Source of the DNA: Phaeobacter porticola | GTDB taxonomy: Bacteria; Pseudomonadota; Alphaproteobacteria; Rhodobacterales; Rhodobacteraceae | Length of the DNA stretch: 64,000 nucleotides | Direction: 5' to 3' | Assembly: GCF_001888185.1 (NCBI RefSeq) | Contig: NZ_CP016367.1 | Span: 1 to 64,000 of the forward strand | In this document: piece after piece, positions 33,553 to 41,795 of the stretch | How the letters are laid out: every line of letters begins with the position of its first letter | How positions within the stretch are numbered: the first letter of the stretch is position 1 | Notes under the pieces: model-generated | The model's input: only the letters and a program-made list of their open reading frames with translations | Database searches by the model: none | Told to the model about the DNA's origin: nothing | Position numbers and translations under genes: made by a program

Positions 33553-34707
33553 TTAGGCCACCTCAGGTGTGCGGTTGGCGGCAAGTTCGGCGCGGCGCAA
33601 TCGCACGCCCTCAGCGTCGAATATCATGGCCGCGTTTAAATCAAAGGTCAGGCCGACCTGAGCCCCCAGACCCAAACTCTGCCGCTGCGTCGGCATGGCC
33701 CGCAAGGTCACACGCGACCCATTGCTGTCCAAGGCAATTTGGGCAAAGATCTCGGACCCAAGGTTTTCGAAATGCACGACCCGTCCGGTCAGACGTGGCG
33801 AGGACTGAGTCAATCGCAGGGCTTCGGGGCGTAGACCCAATTGCATGACTTTTGGGCTGTCGATGGAGAAACGAGAGGTCAAAACCTGATCAAAAACGGT
33901 CAGCTCCGTGCCGTTGCGCTCGACCGGCAAGATATTGATCTTGGGCGAGCCGATGAATTCGGCCACCCGAATGTCGTCAGGGTCTTCATAGATCTCATCG
34001 GGGGCCGCACATTGCAGGATCTCACCGTCCATCATCACCGCAATACGGTCGGACATGGTCATGGCTTCGACCTGATCATGGGTGACGTAAATGAAGGTGG
34101 CCTTCAGGCGGCGGTGCAGCTCGGCGATTTCAGCGCGGGTCTGTACACGCAGCTTGGCATCAAGGTTTGACAGCGGTTCATCCAACAAGAATGCGGCCGG
34201 ATCGCGCACCAAGGCGCGGCCCAGTGCTACGCGCTGCCGCTGTCCGCCCGACAATTGTCCAGGCTTGCGGTCCAGAAGTGCTGCGATTTCCAGCATCTCA
34301 GCCGCTTGCCGAACCGCTTGGGCAATATCGTCTTTTTGGGTCCGCGCACCGGGCAAGAAACCGCCCAGCACCGGCAACCGCTGCAATGCTGTCATTTGGC
34401 GCATTTGCAAAGGCACGGCGATGTTTTCGGCCACGGTCAAATGCGGATAAAGCGCGTAGGATTGAAATACCATCGACAGATTACGATCCGCCGCACGGAG
34501 CTGTGTTACATCTTTTCTGCCGATCGAGATGTTGCCGCTCGTTGGCGTCTCCAGCCCAGCGATGATCCGCAACAGTGTCGATTTTCCGCAACCAGATGGC
34601 CCCACCAGTGAAATGAACTCACCATCCTTCACATCTAGGGTCACCCCTTTCAAAACGGAAGTCTCTCCGAAGTCCTTGGTGACAGATGCGATTTGCAGAT
34701 CTGACAT
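33553..34707 (-). CDS. ABC transporter ATP-binding protein (UgpC/MalK-like)
   Basis: A 384-residue ATPase of the MalK/UgpC family. Walker A GPSGCGKST is at about residues 35-43, the Q-loop is in FQSYALYPH, the signature LSGGQRQR at about 150-157, Walker B AAFLLDEPLSNLD at about 171-183, and the switch histidine in YVTHDQ. A C-terminal regulatory TOBE/OB domain (about 250-384) is typical. An insertion of about 20 residues after the Q-loop region (RLPVLGGFLPGARTQKDDI) is longer than in MalK. I chose ATG 34707 with GGGGGAATC upstream. It is the first gene of the operon and divergent from the LysR gene. Confidence 0.93.
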   Translation of the reverse strand: MSDLQIASVTKDFGETSVLKGVTLDVKDGEFISLVGPSGCGKSTLLRIIAGLETPTSGNISIGRKDVTQLRAADRNLSMVFQSYALYPHLTVAENIAVPLQMRQMTALQRLPVLGGFLPGARTQKDDIAQAVRQAAEMLEIAALLDRKPGQLSGGQRQRVALGRALVRDPAAFLLDEPLSNLDAKLRVQTRAEIAELHRRLKATFIYVTHDQVEAMTMSDRIAVMMDGEILQCAAPDEIYEDPDDIRVAEFIGSPKINILPVERNGTELTVFDQVLTSRFSIDSPKVMQLGLRPEALRLTQSSPRLTGRVVHFENLGSEIFAQIALDSNGSRVTLRAMPTQRQSLGLGAQVGLTFDLNAAMIFDAEGVRLRRAELAANRTPEVA

Positions 34708-34814
34708 GTGATTCCCCCGTGTTGCAGCCAAGCAATAAGCGGTGAGCACAACTGTTTTGTGTCGTCATATTAGTGAAACCGATGGGTTCTATGTGGAGAG
34801 CAAAAGGAAAGTTC

Positions 34815-35678
34815 ATGCGCCCCAACCACCATCAATTCGAAGCCTTTGCCTATGTCGTCCGTGAGGGGAGCTTTTCTGCCGCCGCAACTCGGCTGGGCGT
34901 CACCCAATCCACGATCACGCAACATGTTGCGAACCTCGAAAAAGGCGTCGGAACGCTGCTTTTGCTGCGCGGCCGCGACGGGGTCGAATTGACCCCGACA
35001 GGACAGGATTTTTACGATCTGGCCGACCGCATGGTCGCCCTCAGCGCAGAGGTCACCGAGCGGCTCGAAGGGTTCAATGCCATGAAAGAAGGCCGTCTCA
35101 AGATCATCGGAAATGCGCCGCAACCCGCGCTAAAGATCATCGCAAGGTTTCAGCGCCGGTTTCCCGATATCCGCGTCGATTTCGGCCTTCACGATTGGAC
35201 GACTGCCAAATCGATGATTAGCAACCGCCTTGCGGATGTGGGTTTGATCACGGATGCGCCCGAGCATGAGCATTGGGAGAGAATCCACATCGAAAGCGCG
35301 AAGTATGTGATTTATTGCCGCTGCGATCACCCTTTCGCAAAGCGCAGCAAGATTTCACTGTCTGAGCTCGAACAAGAGACAGTCATTATCCCGGAAAATG
35401 GGTCACTCACGCGTCGCTTGCTGGACCAAGCCTGCGATCGCTACACCATCTCGCTAAATCGCTTGGCCACAATGACGACCTTCCCATTGATGTGCGAAGC
35501 GGTGTTGCAGGGAATTGGTGTCGCGTTGTTCTTGCAAAACAGCAGCCTCATCAAAGACAATCTTTTCGAAATTGACATCGAAGAAATGCCTGAAGCCCGA
35601 AACACGTCCCTTATCGCCACCAAAGACCGTGCGCGGTTGAAGCTGGTTTCAGAATTCATAAACGCCGCAATTGAATGA
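34815..35678 (+). CDS. LysR-type transcriptional regulator
   Basis: A 287-residue LysR regulator. The N-terminal winged HTH spans about residues 5-65 (FEAFAYVVREGSFSAAATRL, then TQSTITQHVANLEK), and the co-inducer-binding domain covers about 90-287. ATG 34815 follows AAAGGAAA; the longer ORF from 34773 lacks a ribosome site. It is transcribed divergently from the ABC operon across a 107-base gap, the classical arrangement for a LysR protein that controls its neighbour, so the transporter substrate or its cleavage product is the likely inducer. Its base composition is somewhat lower in GC than the plasmid backbone. Confidence 0.92.
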   Translation: MRPNHHQFEAFAYVVREGSFSAAATRLGVTQSTITQHVANLEKGVGTLLLLRGRDGVELTPTGQDFYDLADRMVALSAEVTERLEGFNAMKEGRLKIIGNAPQPALKIIARFQRRFPDIRVDFGLHDWTTAKSMISNRLADVGLITDAPEHEHWERIHIESAKYVIYCRCDHPFAKRSKISLSELEQETVIIPENGSLTRRLLDQACDRYTISLNRLATMTTFPLMCEAVLQGIGVALFLQNSSLIKDNLFEIDIEEMPEARNTSLIATKDRARLKLVSEFINAAIE

Positions 35679-36125
35679 GAAACCCCTGAGCGTTCGGCTT
35701 CACTAAGGATACCAAAAGCAGCCGCTCGTGTGTCGTGCAGCATTGGTAAAAGAGGGCTCAGAGCCGCCGTTAGCCGCAACAGGCGCGAACTACCGCTTTG
35801 GGCCGAACACGATGCTGCACCTGCGAAATAGGCTTCCATGCTGCGATGTGCGTGACTGTAATGGTGAAGGTTTCGACATGGGCAAGCCCCGTAAGCGGGG
35901 CCGGGCTGCTGAGGCTCCGCCCTGAATTCTGACCTTGCTGTATTCCTGTGCCAATACGTCTTGGCCTGTCTCATCCTGAGCCATCCCAAGACGTTTGCCA
36001 CATGGTCGCCTTCACGATCCGCTTTCAGCCCTGACGGGTCTGCATCCCTCTTGCAAGGCGGACGCTGCCGCCGGGCGAAGCCGAGGGGCTTTAGTCTTCG
36101 CCACCTGGCATAAGATTCAGAAGGG
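35679..36125. other. Intergenic region downstream of the LysR gene
   Basis: About 450 bases with no gene I support. It contains a 9-bp inverted repeat ACGTCTTGG (35956-35964) / CCAAGACGT (35986-35994) and short GC hairpins. The long minus ORF across it runs antisense into the LysR gene and is a shadow. This may be the scar at the edge of the inserted metabolic island. Confidence 0.4.
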
Positions 36126-36395
36126 CTATGCGTCTGGCTTCTGGTCGAACAGAATAACGTGCGCGCCTTCTTCACTGTCAGGGTTGCCTACCAGCACGAA
36201 CGGCATATCCGACCCGTTCTTCTCGTAGAGACGGCGGTATTTCATCTGGCCGCTGAGCGGATCGCGCACTTGGTCGTAGCGAAAGCTGTGCTGAACGCCG
36301 TCTTCGATCCAGGCCTTGACGCCATCGGGGGTCACCAGTGCAAGCGGCGCGCCGTCCAGCAAGATTGTCTCGCCAACGTTGAAAATCTCTTTCAT
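36126..36395 (-). CDS. Small hypothetical protein (89 aa)
   Basis: An 89-residue soluble acidic protein (MKEIFNVGETILLDGAPLAL...). A beta-rich pattern is suggested by the alternating hydrophobics. The ribosome site AGGAG lies 9 bases before ATG 36395 on the minus strand, which supports it as a real gene. I recognise no family. It is preceded on minus by another small gene (36558-36737); an 8-bp inverted repeat GTTGCAAA / TTTGCAAC (36429-36455) lies between them. The two may form a small operon. Confidence 0.65.
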   Translation of the reverse strand: MKEIFNVGETILLDGAPLALVTPDGVKAWIEDGVQHSFRYDQVRDPLSGQMKYRRLYEKNGSDMPFVLVGNPDSEEGAHVILFDQKPDA

Positions 36396-36557
36396 CTCAT
36401 GGGTCTCCTATCGGTCTTCTTTGGTAGCGTTGCAAACCGTCGTCGCCTTTGCAACGATCTCCGCCCCGCGTGTTCTCTCTCTCTCGGTGTCATTGCCCTC
36501 GGATCACAATCGTGTCCTGCTCCGGTCGCTTGCGAGCATTTTGGGTCTGGAGGCTGT

Positions 36558-36737
36558 CTATCCTGCGTCCCCATAGGCCTCGTACCTCAGGTTCGCACTG
36601 TCCGACGGATCAAAGTCATCGGACCATCTTGTACGGCGCATGCCGCAGATCCACTGGAACACGACGCCAACCTCGACCTCTTCACCGTTTACCGTCGCCC
36701 AAATGACTTCGACGGGGTAACCCGCATAATTCTTCAT
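36558..36737 (-). CDS. Small hypothetical protein (59 aa)
   Basis: A 59-residue ORF on minus: ATG 36737, stop TAG at 36558-36560. It begins MKNYAGYPVEVIWATVNGEE and ends NLRYEAYGDAG. The ribosome site AGGAGAAGAGC is excellent. The product is acidic, with two aromatic-rich strands and one cysteine; I recognise no family. It has the same orientation as the 89-residue gene downstream. The 70 bases between it and the plus-strand gene at 36808 must hold divergent promoters. Confidence 0.6.
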   Translation of the reverse strand: MKNYAGYPVEVIWATVNGEEVEVGVVFQWICGMRRTRWSDDFDPSDSANLRYEAYGDAG

Positions 36738-36807
36738 GCTCTTCTCCTGACCTCCATTTGGTCGGAGCCGCAGTTATCAGGTAGCAGGTATATGCCGGTA
36801 CCTATAT

Positions 36808-37260
36808 ATGCTTGGCCAACACAAAACGGAGTTTACAAACTTGCTTTACAGGCCTCTACATATTGCGCTCTTTCTGGGCGCGGCTTCATCGGCTGTCGCT
36901 GCCGAGTGGGAGATCGGCTTGTCGCGAGGTCTGGAGACCTATGCTGCGACTGCAAACGACGGGACTTTGCTCTTAGTTTGCGATCCAGACCGTGTCTACA
37001 ACCCAAACGTGAGCCATGCCTATTTTTTATCGCGTCACAGCGATGACAAAGCGCCACAACGCATTGTCTTTCTTGCGGCGACCGGAGAGCAGGCTGCCTT
37101 TTCTGTGCAGGACGGGATCGCAACGCAACGCGATGCTGATCCTGCCGAATGGGCACAGCTCATCGACATGATCGAGGCGGGCGGTCAAATCGCTGTCGTG
37201 ACTGCACGCGATGCCTTTACGCTGGATCAGGACGCACTGCCCGGGCTTCGATGCCGCTGA
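36808..37260 (+). CDS. Exported hypothetical protein (about 139-150 aa)
   Basis: A protein with a clear signal peptide (hydrophobic HIALFLGAASSAVA, cleavage before AEWEIG) and a mature part of about 118 residues with two cysteines, hence probably periplasmic. I recognise no family. The start is uncertain. ATG 36808 has no ribosome site, whereas TTG 36841 is preceded by CGGAG at 9-base spacing and gives a more normal signal peptide length. The 3' end overlaps the end of the convergent virC2-like gene by 44 bases, which is unusual. Proximity to transfer genes may mean an entry-exclusion or envelope role, but that is a guess. Confidence 0.6.
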   Translation: MLGQHKTEFTNLLYRPLHIALFLGAASSAVAAEWEIGLSRGLETYAATANDGTLLLVCDPDRVYNPNVSHAYFLSRHSDDKAPQRIVFLAATGEQAAFSVQDGIATQRDADPAEWAQLIDMIEAGGQIAVVTARDAFTLDQDALPGLRCR

Positions 37261-37906
37261 TCTTTCGAGCGAGTTCTTCGATTTCGGATCTCAGTACCGC
37301 CTTGCCGAAGGCAGACAACAGTTGCGTCACCCCATAGACGTTGAGCGGGTCATCAATGCTCATCTGCAGCACTGCCGCATGGGCGGCGTCGAGCCTGATC
37401 ATCGATTTCATAAAGGGGGCACCAGTGCCTTTGGGCTCGGTCAGGCGTGGTCGTGCAGCGGAGGCAACCTCATGCCAGGTCGCGGTGTCGCGCAGTTTCT
37501 GCATGCGGGCGCGAACCTCTTTTACCAAGGCACGCTGAACGTAGTCCAGGCCAAGGCCAGATCGTTCTGCCAGCGCATCAATCCGTGCCTTATCCTTAGC
37601 CCCGATGCGCACGTAATAGGTTCGAGACTGCGTTTCGGTGCTATTGCTGCAAGCATCATCCGCCAGCGGCTGGGTGGATACCCCTGGGTCGATGCGCGCG
37701 GTTTCAGCCGAGGCTGCCTGTTGCCCTTTCCGGGGTTCTTTCTCGTCCACCGAATTTACCGCTGGGCCTTCTGTCGCGACCGCTGCCGCCGTACTCTGAT
37801 TGAATGCGGCATATTTCGTGGCGCTCGTGGCGAACTGCCGCGACCGCGCCAACCTGTCTTCGTTCGAGACAGCGGTCCCGGACCGGTTTGGAATCTTCCT
37901 AGCCAT
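37217..37906 (-). CDS. virC2: VirC2-like protein (ribbon-helix-helix)
   Basis: A 229-residue protein encoded directly after a VirC1-like ATPase, with an 8-base overlap. The N-terminal 95 residues are low-complexity and polar. The C-terminal part contains a ribbon-helix-helix-like stretch, TYYVRIGAKDKARIDALAER then SGLGLDYVQRALVKEVRARM, as in Agrobacterium VirC2, which has an RHH fold and binds DNA beside the transfer start. I chose ATG 37906. VirC1/VirC2 pairs raise transfer by bringing the relaxosome together at the pole. The RHH call is from pattern only, so virC2 is a likely, not certain, name. Confidence 0.65.
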   Translation of the reverse strand: MARKIPNRSGTAVSNEDRLARSRQFATSATKYAAFNQSTAAAVATEGPAVNSVDEKEPRKGQQAASAETARIDPGVSTQPLADDACSNSTETQSRTYYVRIGAKDKARIDALAERSGLGLDYVQRALVKEVRARMQKLRDTATWHEVASAARPRLTEPKGTGAPFMKSMIRLDAAHAAVLQMSIDDPLNVYGVTQLLSAFGKAVLRSEIEELARKISGIEARAVRPDPA

Positions 37907-38690
37907 TGGCAGCGTCCACCATGGCCTCGATGTCGCAAAGGATCTCACTGCATAAGGCGAGGGCGGAGGAAAGATGCCCCGCCTGCAACCGATGACGAAG
38001 ATCCTGTTCATAAATGTCCCGCACGTATCCCAGCGGTCCGGTCAGCGGCATGCGCTGGATCGCAGTGAGATGGGGCACCGGCGTGGGCAGAAGTGGCATG
38101 GTGGAAATCACCTCGAAGACCTCAAGGTCCTGCCGGTGAACCCTGCTTCTTGCCGCATCACGCTCAAAGTCATCGCCTGCGGTCACAAAATCGATCGCGC
38201 GTTTGTCCGCGTTCATCAATACCGCCGAAAACAGCGGGGCGGGGTCATCCGGTCCGAGCGTCTCGATCATGCGCATAACCCATGTCAGGGTTTTCAGGGC
38301 CGCCACGAAATCCGATTGTACCGGCACGGCCGGCACCAGGATCATGTCGCAGGCCAGCGCCAGTGTTTCGGTGTCGGGGTGTTCGCCGGGGCGGGTGTCG
38401 ATCAGAACCAGATCAATACCTTCAGCCTCAAAGCTGTCCAGCGCGTGGTAAAGGCCTTCAACGGTCTCGGGGGCATCGGCCACGGTCAAGCCTGTGGGCC
38501 ATGGAAGGCGTGGCAGATCACCGAAGTCGGCGCGCGCGCTTTTTGATTCCCATTCGAGGATTTGCTTGTCAGCATCCGCATCCATGACATGCACACGGCG
38601 GCCGCGTGCGAGCATGGCGGACGCAAGCATCTGTATGAGAGTTGTCTTTCCCGATCCGCCCTTCGCGGAGATGGCCGTCACAACAAGCAT
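37899..38690 (-). CDS. virC1: VirC1-like ParA-family ATPase
   Basis: A 263-residue ParA/MinD-type ATPase with KGGSGKTT at residues 10-17 and the acidic motif LVLIDTRPGE at about 94-103. It is distinct from RepA at the other end of the window and has no N-terminal HTH. Agrobacterium VirC1 has this architecture, binds next to the transfer origin and recruits the relaxase complex to the secretion channel. Its position between virC2 and the probable oriT supports that. The ribosome site GGAGA lies before ATG 38690. A 28-base inverted repeat at 38700-38727 covers its promoter. Confidence 0.8.
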   Translation of the reverse strand: MLVVTAISAKGGSGKTTLIQMLASAMLARGRRVHVMDADADKQILEWESKSARADFGDLPRLPWPTGLTVADAPETVEGLYHALDSFEAEGIDLVLIDTRPGEHPDTETLALACDMILVPAVPVQSDFVAALKTLTWVMRMIETLGPDDPAPLFSAVLMNADKRAIDFVTAGDDFERDAARSRVHRQDLEVFEVISTMPLLPTPVPHLTAIQRMPLTGPLGYVRDIYEQDLRHRLQAGHLSSALALCSEILCDIEAMVDAANG

Positions 38691-38699
38691 TCAATGTCT

Positions 38700-38727
38700 C
38701 CATAACGTATATTTTGGGCCGTTATGG
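38700..38727 (-). promoter_or_regulatory. Operator-like inverted repeat upstream of virC1
   Basis: Perfect 8-base arms CCATAACG (38700-38707) and CGTTATGG (38720-38727) surround an AT-rich centre, 10 bases before the virC1 start. The minus-strand TATACG/TATG sequences here could be the -10. Autoregulation by VirC proteins or another repressor is likely. From 38728 to 39127 I see no gene. Confidence 0.6.
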
Positions 38728-39127
38728 CGATGCCTCGGGATGGCGTCCAGACCTTGCGCGATACAGGCGTTCAACCTTTGGGTCCGACAGATGTGCAGCT
38801 GCTGTGGCGATGTACTGTTTTGGCGATCATCTGTGTACGCGTTCGGTCAATCGGTCAGCAGGTCACTCACGCCGACCCTCATTGCAGCGTCCATTCTTTT
38901 CGCCATCGCGTCGTTGTGGCAATTTCCCAATGCTGCCATCAGCCTTCGAGGTGTCGGGTCACCTGACCATCGACTATCCGTATCAGCGCCGAGGTAATAA
39001 GCACGGTGCTGCGCAGGCGTTCCAATCCCACAAGGTCTTCTTCTCCTTCCGGGAGAACCCCTTTGAGCATTCAACGCCAATGAAGGGATATCGTGTCGGC
39101 TGCGCCGACGTCATTCCCGCGCCTGTT

Positions 39128-39265
39128 CAGGATCCGGGCCAGTGTCCCGGATCGCGGCGCGGGGGAGGCGGTGTCCCTTCGGTCTGTTCGTTGTCGCGTG
39201 GGGTTTACAGCAGGCATGGCCAAGGCCCTGCCTGCTGATCACCGAAGGTGCGACAACGGACCGAA
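39128..39265. other. Probable origin of transfer (oriT)
   Basis: The minus strand carries ATCCTG (39128-39133), the core of nic sites of the VirD2/TraI relaxase class. It is joined to a perfect 8-base inverted repeat GATCCGGG (39131-39138) / CCCGGATC (39146-39153). Nearby, a nested inverted repeat has three arm pairs: TTCGGTC / GACCGAA (39178-39184 / 39259-39265), CGTTGTCGC / GCGACAACG (39189-39197 / 39250-39258) and CAGCAGGCA / TGCCTGCTG (39208-39216 / 39229-39237). It lies between virC1 and virD1-virD2, where oriT is expected. Nicking minus would send the left-hand DNA in first. Confidence 0.65.
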
Positions 39266-39315
39266 AGGACGTTGACAGGAACGGTATTGTGTATGACAAA
39301 ACTTGTGCGGCGACT

Positions 39316-39351
39316 CATTAGAGTTTTCGTGTTTACAAAAACTATCTAATG
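39316..39351 (+). promoter_or_regulatory. Palindromic operator/promoter region of virD1-virD2
   Basis: Inverted repeat CATTAGAGTTTT (39316-39327) and AAAACTATCTAATG (39338-39351), perfect apart from one inserted base. It ends 16 bases before the virD1 start, in a locally AT-rich stretch. It is a likely binding site for the HTH accessory protein encoded next. Confidence 0.6.
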
Positions 39352-39367
39352 ATAAATCTTGCCACCC

Positions 39368-39916
39368 ATGTCCAAACGCCTCTCCACCATAGCCCGACAG
39401 GAGGTTCTCCGGCTTGCCGCGCAAGGGCTTGGCGATGGGGAGATCGCCGTGCGTGTTGGCTGCTCCCGGCCCACTGTCGCCCGCGTGCGGGCGCGCGGTG
39501 TGGTGACGGATCGAACCACAAAGGGCCGCGTGCTGCAGGTTCGGGTGTCCGCCCGTGAGGCCGAAGCATTCGAGGCGCTTGTGGCTGAGACGGGCATGAG
39601 CACGTCGGGTTTGCTCCGGCACATGATCCGTCTGTCATCCGGCATTGTCGCGTTTCGCCGGGACGAAGTCATGGCGCTCAAGGCATCGGCCAATCAGCTC
39701 AATGCCTTGGCGCGCAATCTTGTGCAGATGCTGAAGCTTGCCCATGCGGGCAAGCTGCGGTGGAACGCGCGCGACGCGGCACTGGTCGGTCGGCTTGCGG
39801 ATCGGGCCGAAGAGGTTGCCCGGGCTGTGCAGGCTTTGCGCGCGGCCTCGCTGCGCGGGTCCTTCGTCCGGGTGTCCGATCTTCGGGACGTTGGGGAGGG
39901 GCAGCGCGATGGCTGA
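39368..39916 (+). CDS. virD1: VirD1/MobC-like relaxosome accessory protein
   Basis: A 182-residue protein. An N-terminal helix-turn-helix (QGLGDGEIAVRVGCSRPTVARVRARG, about residues 17-42) is followed by an RHH-like segment (QVRVSAREAEAFEALVAETG) and a C-terminal MobC-type helix (ANQLNALARNLVQML). Such proteins bind oriT and help the relaxase open the strand. I chose ATG 39368; TTG 39359 is an alternative and neither has a good ribosome site. The stop overlaps the relaxase start by 8 bases. The HTH makes it a candidate repressor at the palindrome 39316-39351. Whether it is closer to VirD1 or MobC cannot be settled by eye. Confidence 0.75.
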   Translation: MSKRLSTIARQEVLRLAAQGLGDGEIAVRVGCSRPTVARVRARGVVTDRTTKGRVLQVRVSAREAEAFEALVAETGMSTSGLLRHMIRLSSGIVAFRRDEVMALKASANQLNALARNLVQMLKLAHAGKLRWNARDAALVGRLADRAEEVARAVQALRAASLRGSFVRVSDLRDVGEGQRDG

Positions 39917-41783
39917 AACACGCACCCTCCAGCAGGCGGTATTGGGCGAGATACTGCCTCATGTGGGGCGGCGGTCTGCAGCCATGGCAGGCGAAGCGCG
40001 CGTATCGCCGGGCCGTCGGCGTGGTACGTCCGGCGGGGCAGTTGCGGTAATGTCCTGGAACGCGTTGCGGGTGCCGCAAAGCGTGGTGAAGCGGGTCGGC
40101 ACGGGCGGGTGTCATTCGCCCAAAGAGTTACGCCGACAGATGAAATACATTCTGCGCGACGAGGCGCGGGTCGCAGCCTGGTCGAACCAGATCGGCATCG
40201 ATCGTGTCTTTGGCGAGCGCGGCATGGAAAATGTCATTGCCGATTGGAGTGCTTCCTGGTGCGGGGCGCCGAAACGGGGTCACACCGATCACATCATCCT
40301 GTCCTTTCCCAAGGGAACCGAGGCGGAATTGGCGGAAGCCATCTCGCGCGAATGGGCGCAGGAGGTGTTCGGCGGGGATTACCGGGATCGATATCGGTAT
40401 GTGGCGGCCCTCCATTGCAACACAGACCATGTGCATGCCCATGTTCTTGTCGACAAGGTCGGGATGGAGGACGGCAAGTTCCTCTCGATCAGCCGCCATT
40501 CCGAGATCAGCTATGACATGATGCGCGAGCTGCATGCGCAGATCGCGGGCGAGCACGGGCTGGTGCTGAACGCCTCTTCCCGTCTGTCGCGCGGCATCAT
40601 GGAAAACGCCCCGCGGGACACTGATTTGCAGGCGGCCCGCAAGGAGGGACGGGAGCCAGTGGTTGCCCCGCTGGATCCTGAAAGCCGCGCTCTGCGAGAG
40701 GCCGAGATACGCAGACACGCCGAGGGGTATCGGCAGCTGGCGCAACTTGCGGGGATGGGCCTGGAGGCCGACACCCCTCCGGATGGATGGATGGGGCGCA
40801 TCGCGGAGGGCGCAGAGCTTGCCGCCACCAACTTGATGAAAGGAATGCCGGTGAAAGAAGGGTTTGCCGAAGGGGTTGATATCCCCGCTGCCGGAGCGGA
40901 TGTGATCGGTCGTCTGATCGCCGCCCGCGAGACATTGCAAGCGGAAGCCGACACCGCCTGGAGCGCCATTCAGGACATGGCGCCCGGTGCCGAAAAGGTC
41001 GAACTGGAACAGCTCTTTGCCGGGCAGGCCCGCGAAATGGGCACGCTTCTGGGCCGGGACTTTCTTGCGGATCATTCTTCATCGGTGTCGCCCGAGCGCG
41101 ATCCCTACAGTGTGCAGGGGATTGCGGGACTGGCTGCACGGGCAGGAGACGAGGGCCATCCGCTCTCGGCTGAGGCCGATGCTGCACTGGGTCATTTCCG
41201 AGCGGAATTGGCGCGGGTTCTGGCACCCATGGAGGCACGACTCGAGGAGGCTGGCAGCAGCGTCGAAGAAGTCGCTGCCCGTTTCACCGCACCCCATTGC
41301 AGCAAGGCGCAACTCGAAGCATCACGCCCAGTGGACGCCCAGGAGCGCTCGGACTGGCTTGGGCTCGAACGCGACCTGCAGGCGCGCGCGCGTGATGTTT
41401 TTGCGGGGCTGCACATGGATCGTGATCTTTTGGCGGATCTGGCGCGTCAAGACATTCTTGACGCAGGGCAGGGCAGCCGCCTTGCCGACATCGCCACGCT
41501 GGACAAGCTGATCTCCGACGTGCGGCAAGACCTGCGCGACGGGGATATGGATCAGCTGGCAGCGGGCCGGATCGATCCGCTCATGGACCGCATCGAAGAC
41601 CCTGGTCTGCGACAAGCCGTGTTCTCGGAGCTAAAGGCCATCGCCGCAGTGGATGCGGATGATGACATTGCCGGCCGCGACAGCGAACCCGCCGCCACCT
41701 ATCGGACCCGGATCGAGGCTTTCGAGCGCGCCGAGGAGCGAGGGCGCGACCGGGACGATACCAGTGGCGATTACGGCCTTTAG
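39909..41783 (+). CDS. virD2: VirD2-type relaxase
   Basis: A 624-residue conjugative relaxase. The metal-binding histidine motif is clear: H169, D173, H174, H176 and H178 in HCNTDHVHAHVLVDK. The motif with HTDHIILSFPKG (about residues 122-133) is also typical. The catalytic tyrosine is probably Y80 in RRQMKYIL. The remaining 400 residues are helical and acidic, with no primase or helicase motif, and should hold the export signal. It nicks oriT, stays bound to the 5' end and is exported with the strand. The start ATG 39909 lies inside the virD1 end. A longer ORF from 39738 is antisense-type read-through. Confidence 0.92.
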   Translation: MAETRTLQQAVLGEILPHVGRRSAAMAGEARVSPGRRRGTSGGAVAVMSWNALRVPQSVVKRVGTGGCHSPKELRRQMKYILRDEARVAAWSNQIGIDRVFGERGMENVIADWSASWCGAPKRGHTDHIILSFPKGTEAELAEAISREWAQEVFGGDYRDRYRYVAALHCNTDHVHAHVLVDKVGMEDGKFLSISRHSEISYDMMRELHAQIAGEHGLVLNASSRLSRGIMENAPRDTDLQAARKEGREPVVAPLDPESRALREAEIRRHAEGYRQLAQLAGMGLEADTPPDGWMGRIAEGAELAATNLMKGMPVKEGFAEGVDIPAAGADVIGRLIAARETLQAEADTAWSAIQDMAPGAEKVELEQLFAGQAREMGTLLGRDFLADHSSSVSPERDPYSVQGIAGLAARAGDEGHPLSAEADAALGHFRAELARVLAPMEARLEEAGSSVEEVAARFTAPHCSKAQLEASRPVDAQERSDWLGLERDLQARARDVFAGLHMDRDLLADLARQDILDAGQGSRLADIATLDKLISDVRQDLRDGDMDQLAAGRIDPLMDRIEDPGLRQAVFSELKAIAAVDADDDIAGRDSEPAATYRTRIEAFERAEERGRDRDDTSGDYGL

Positions 41784-41795
41784 AGGATTCAAAAC

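Noticed and set aside
35441-36175. 244-residue minus-strand ORF downstream of the LysR gene
   Set aside because: Half of it is antisense to the LysR gene and the rest lacks protein character.
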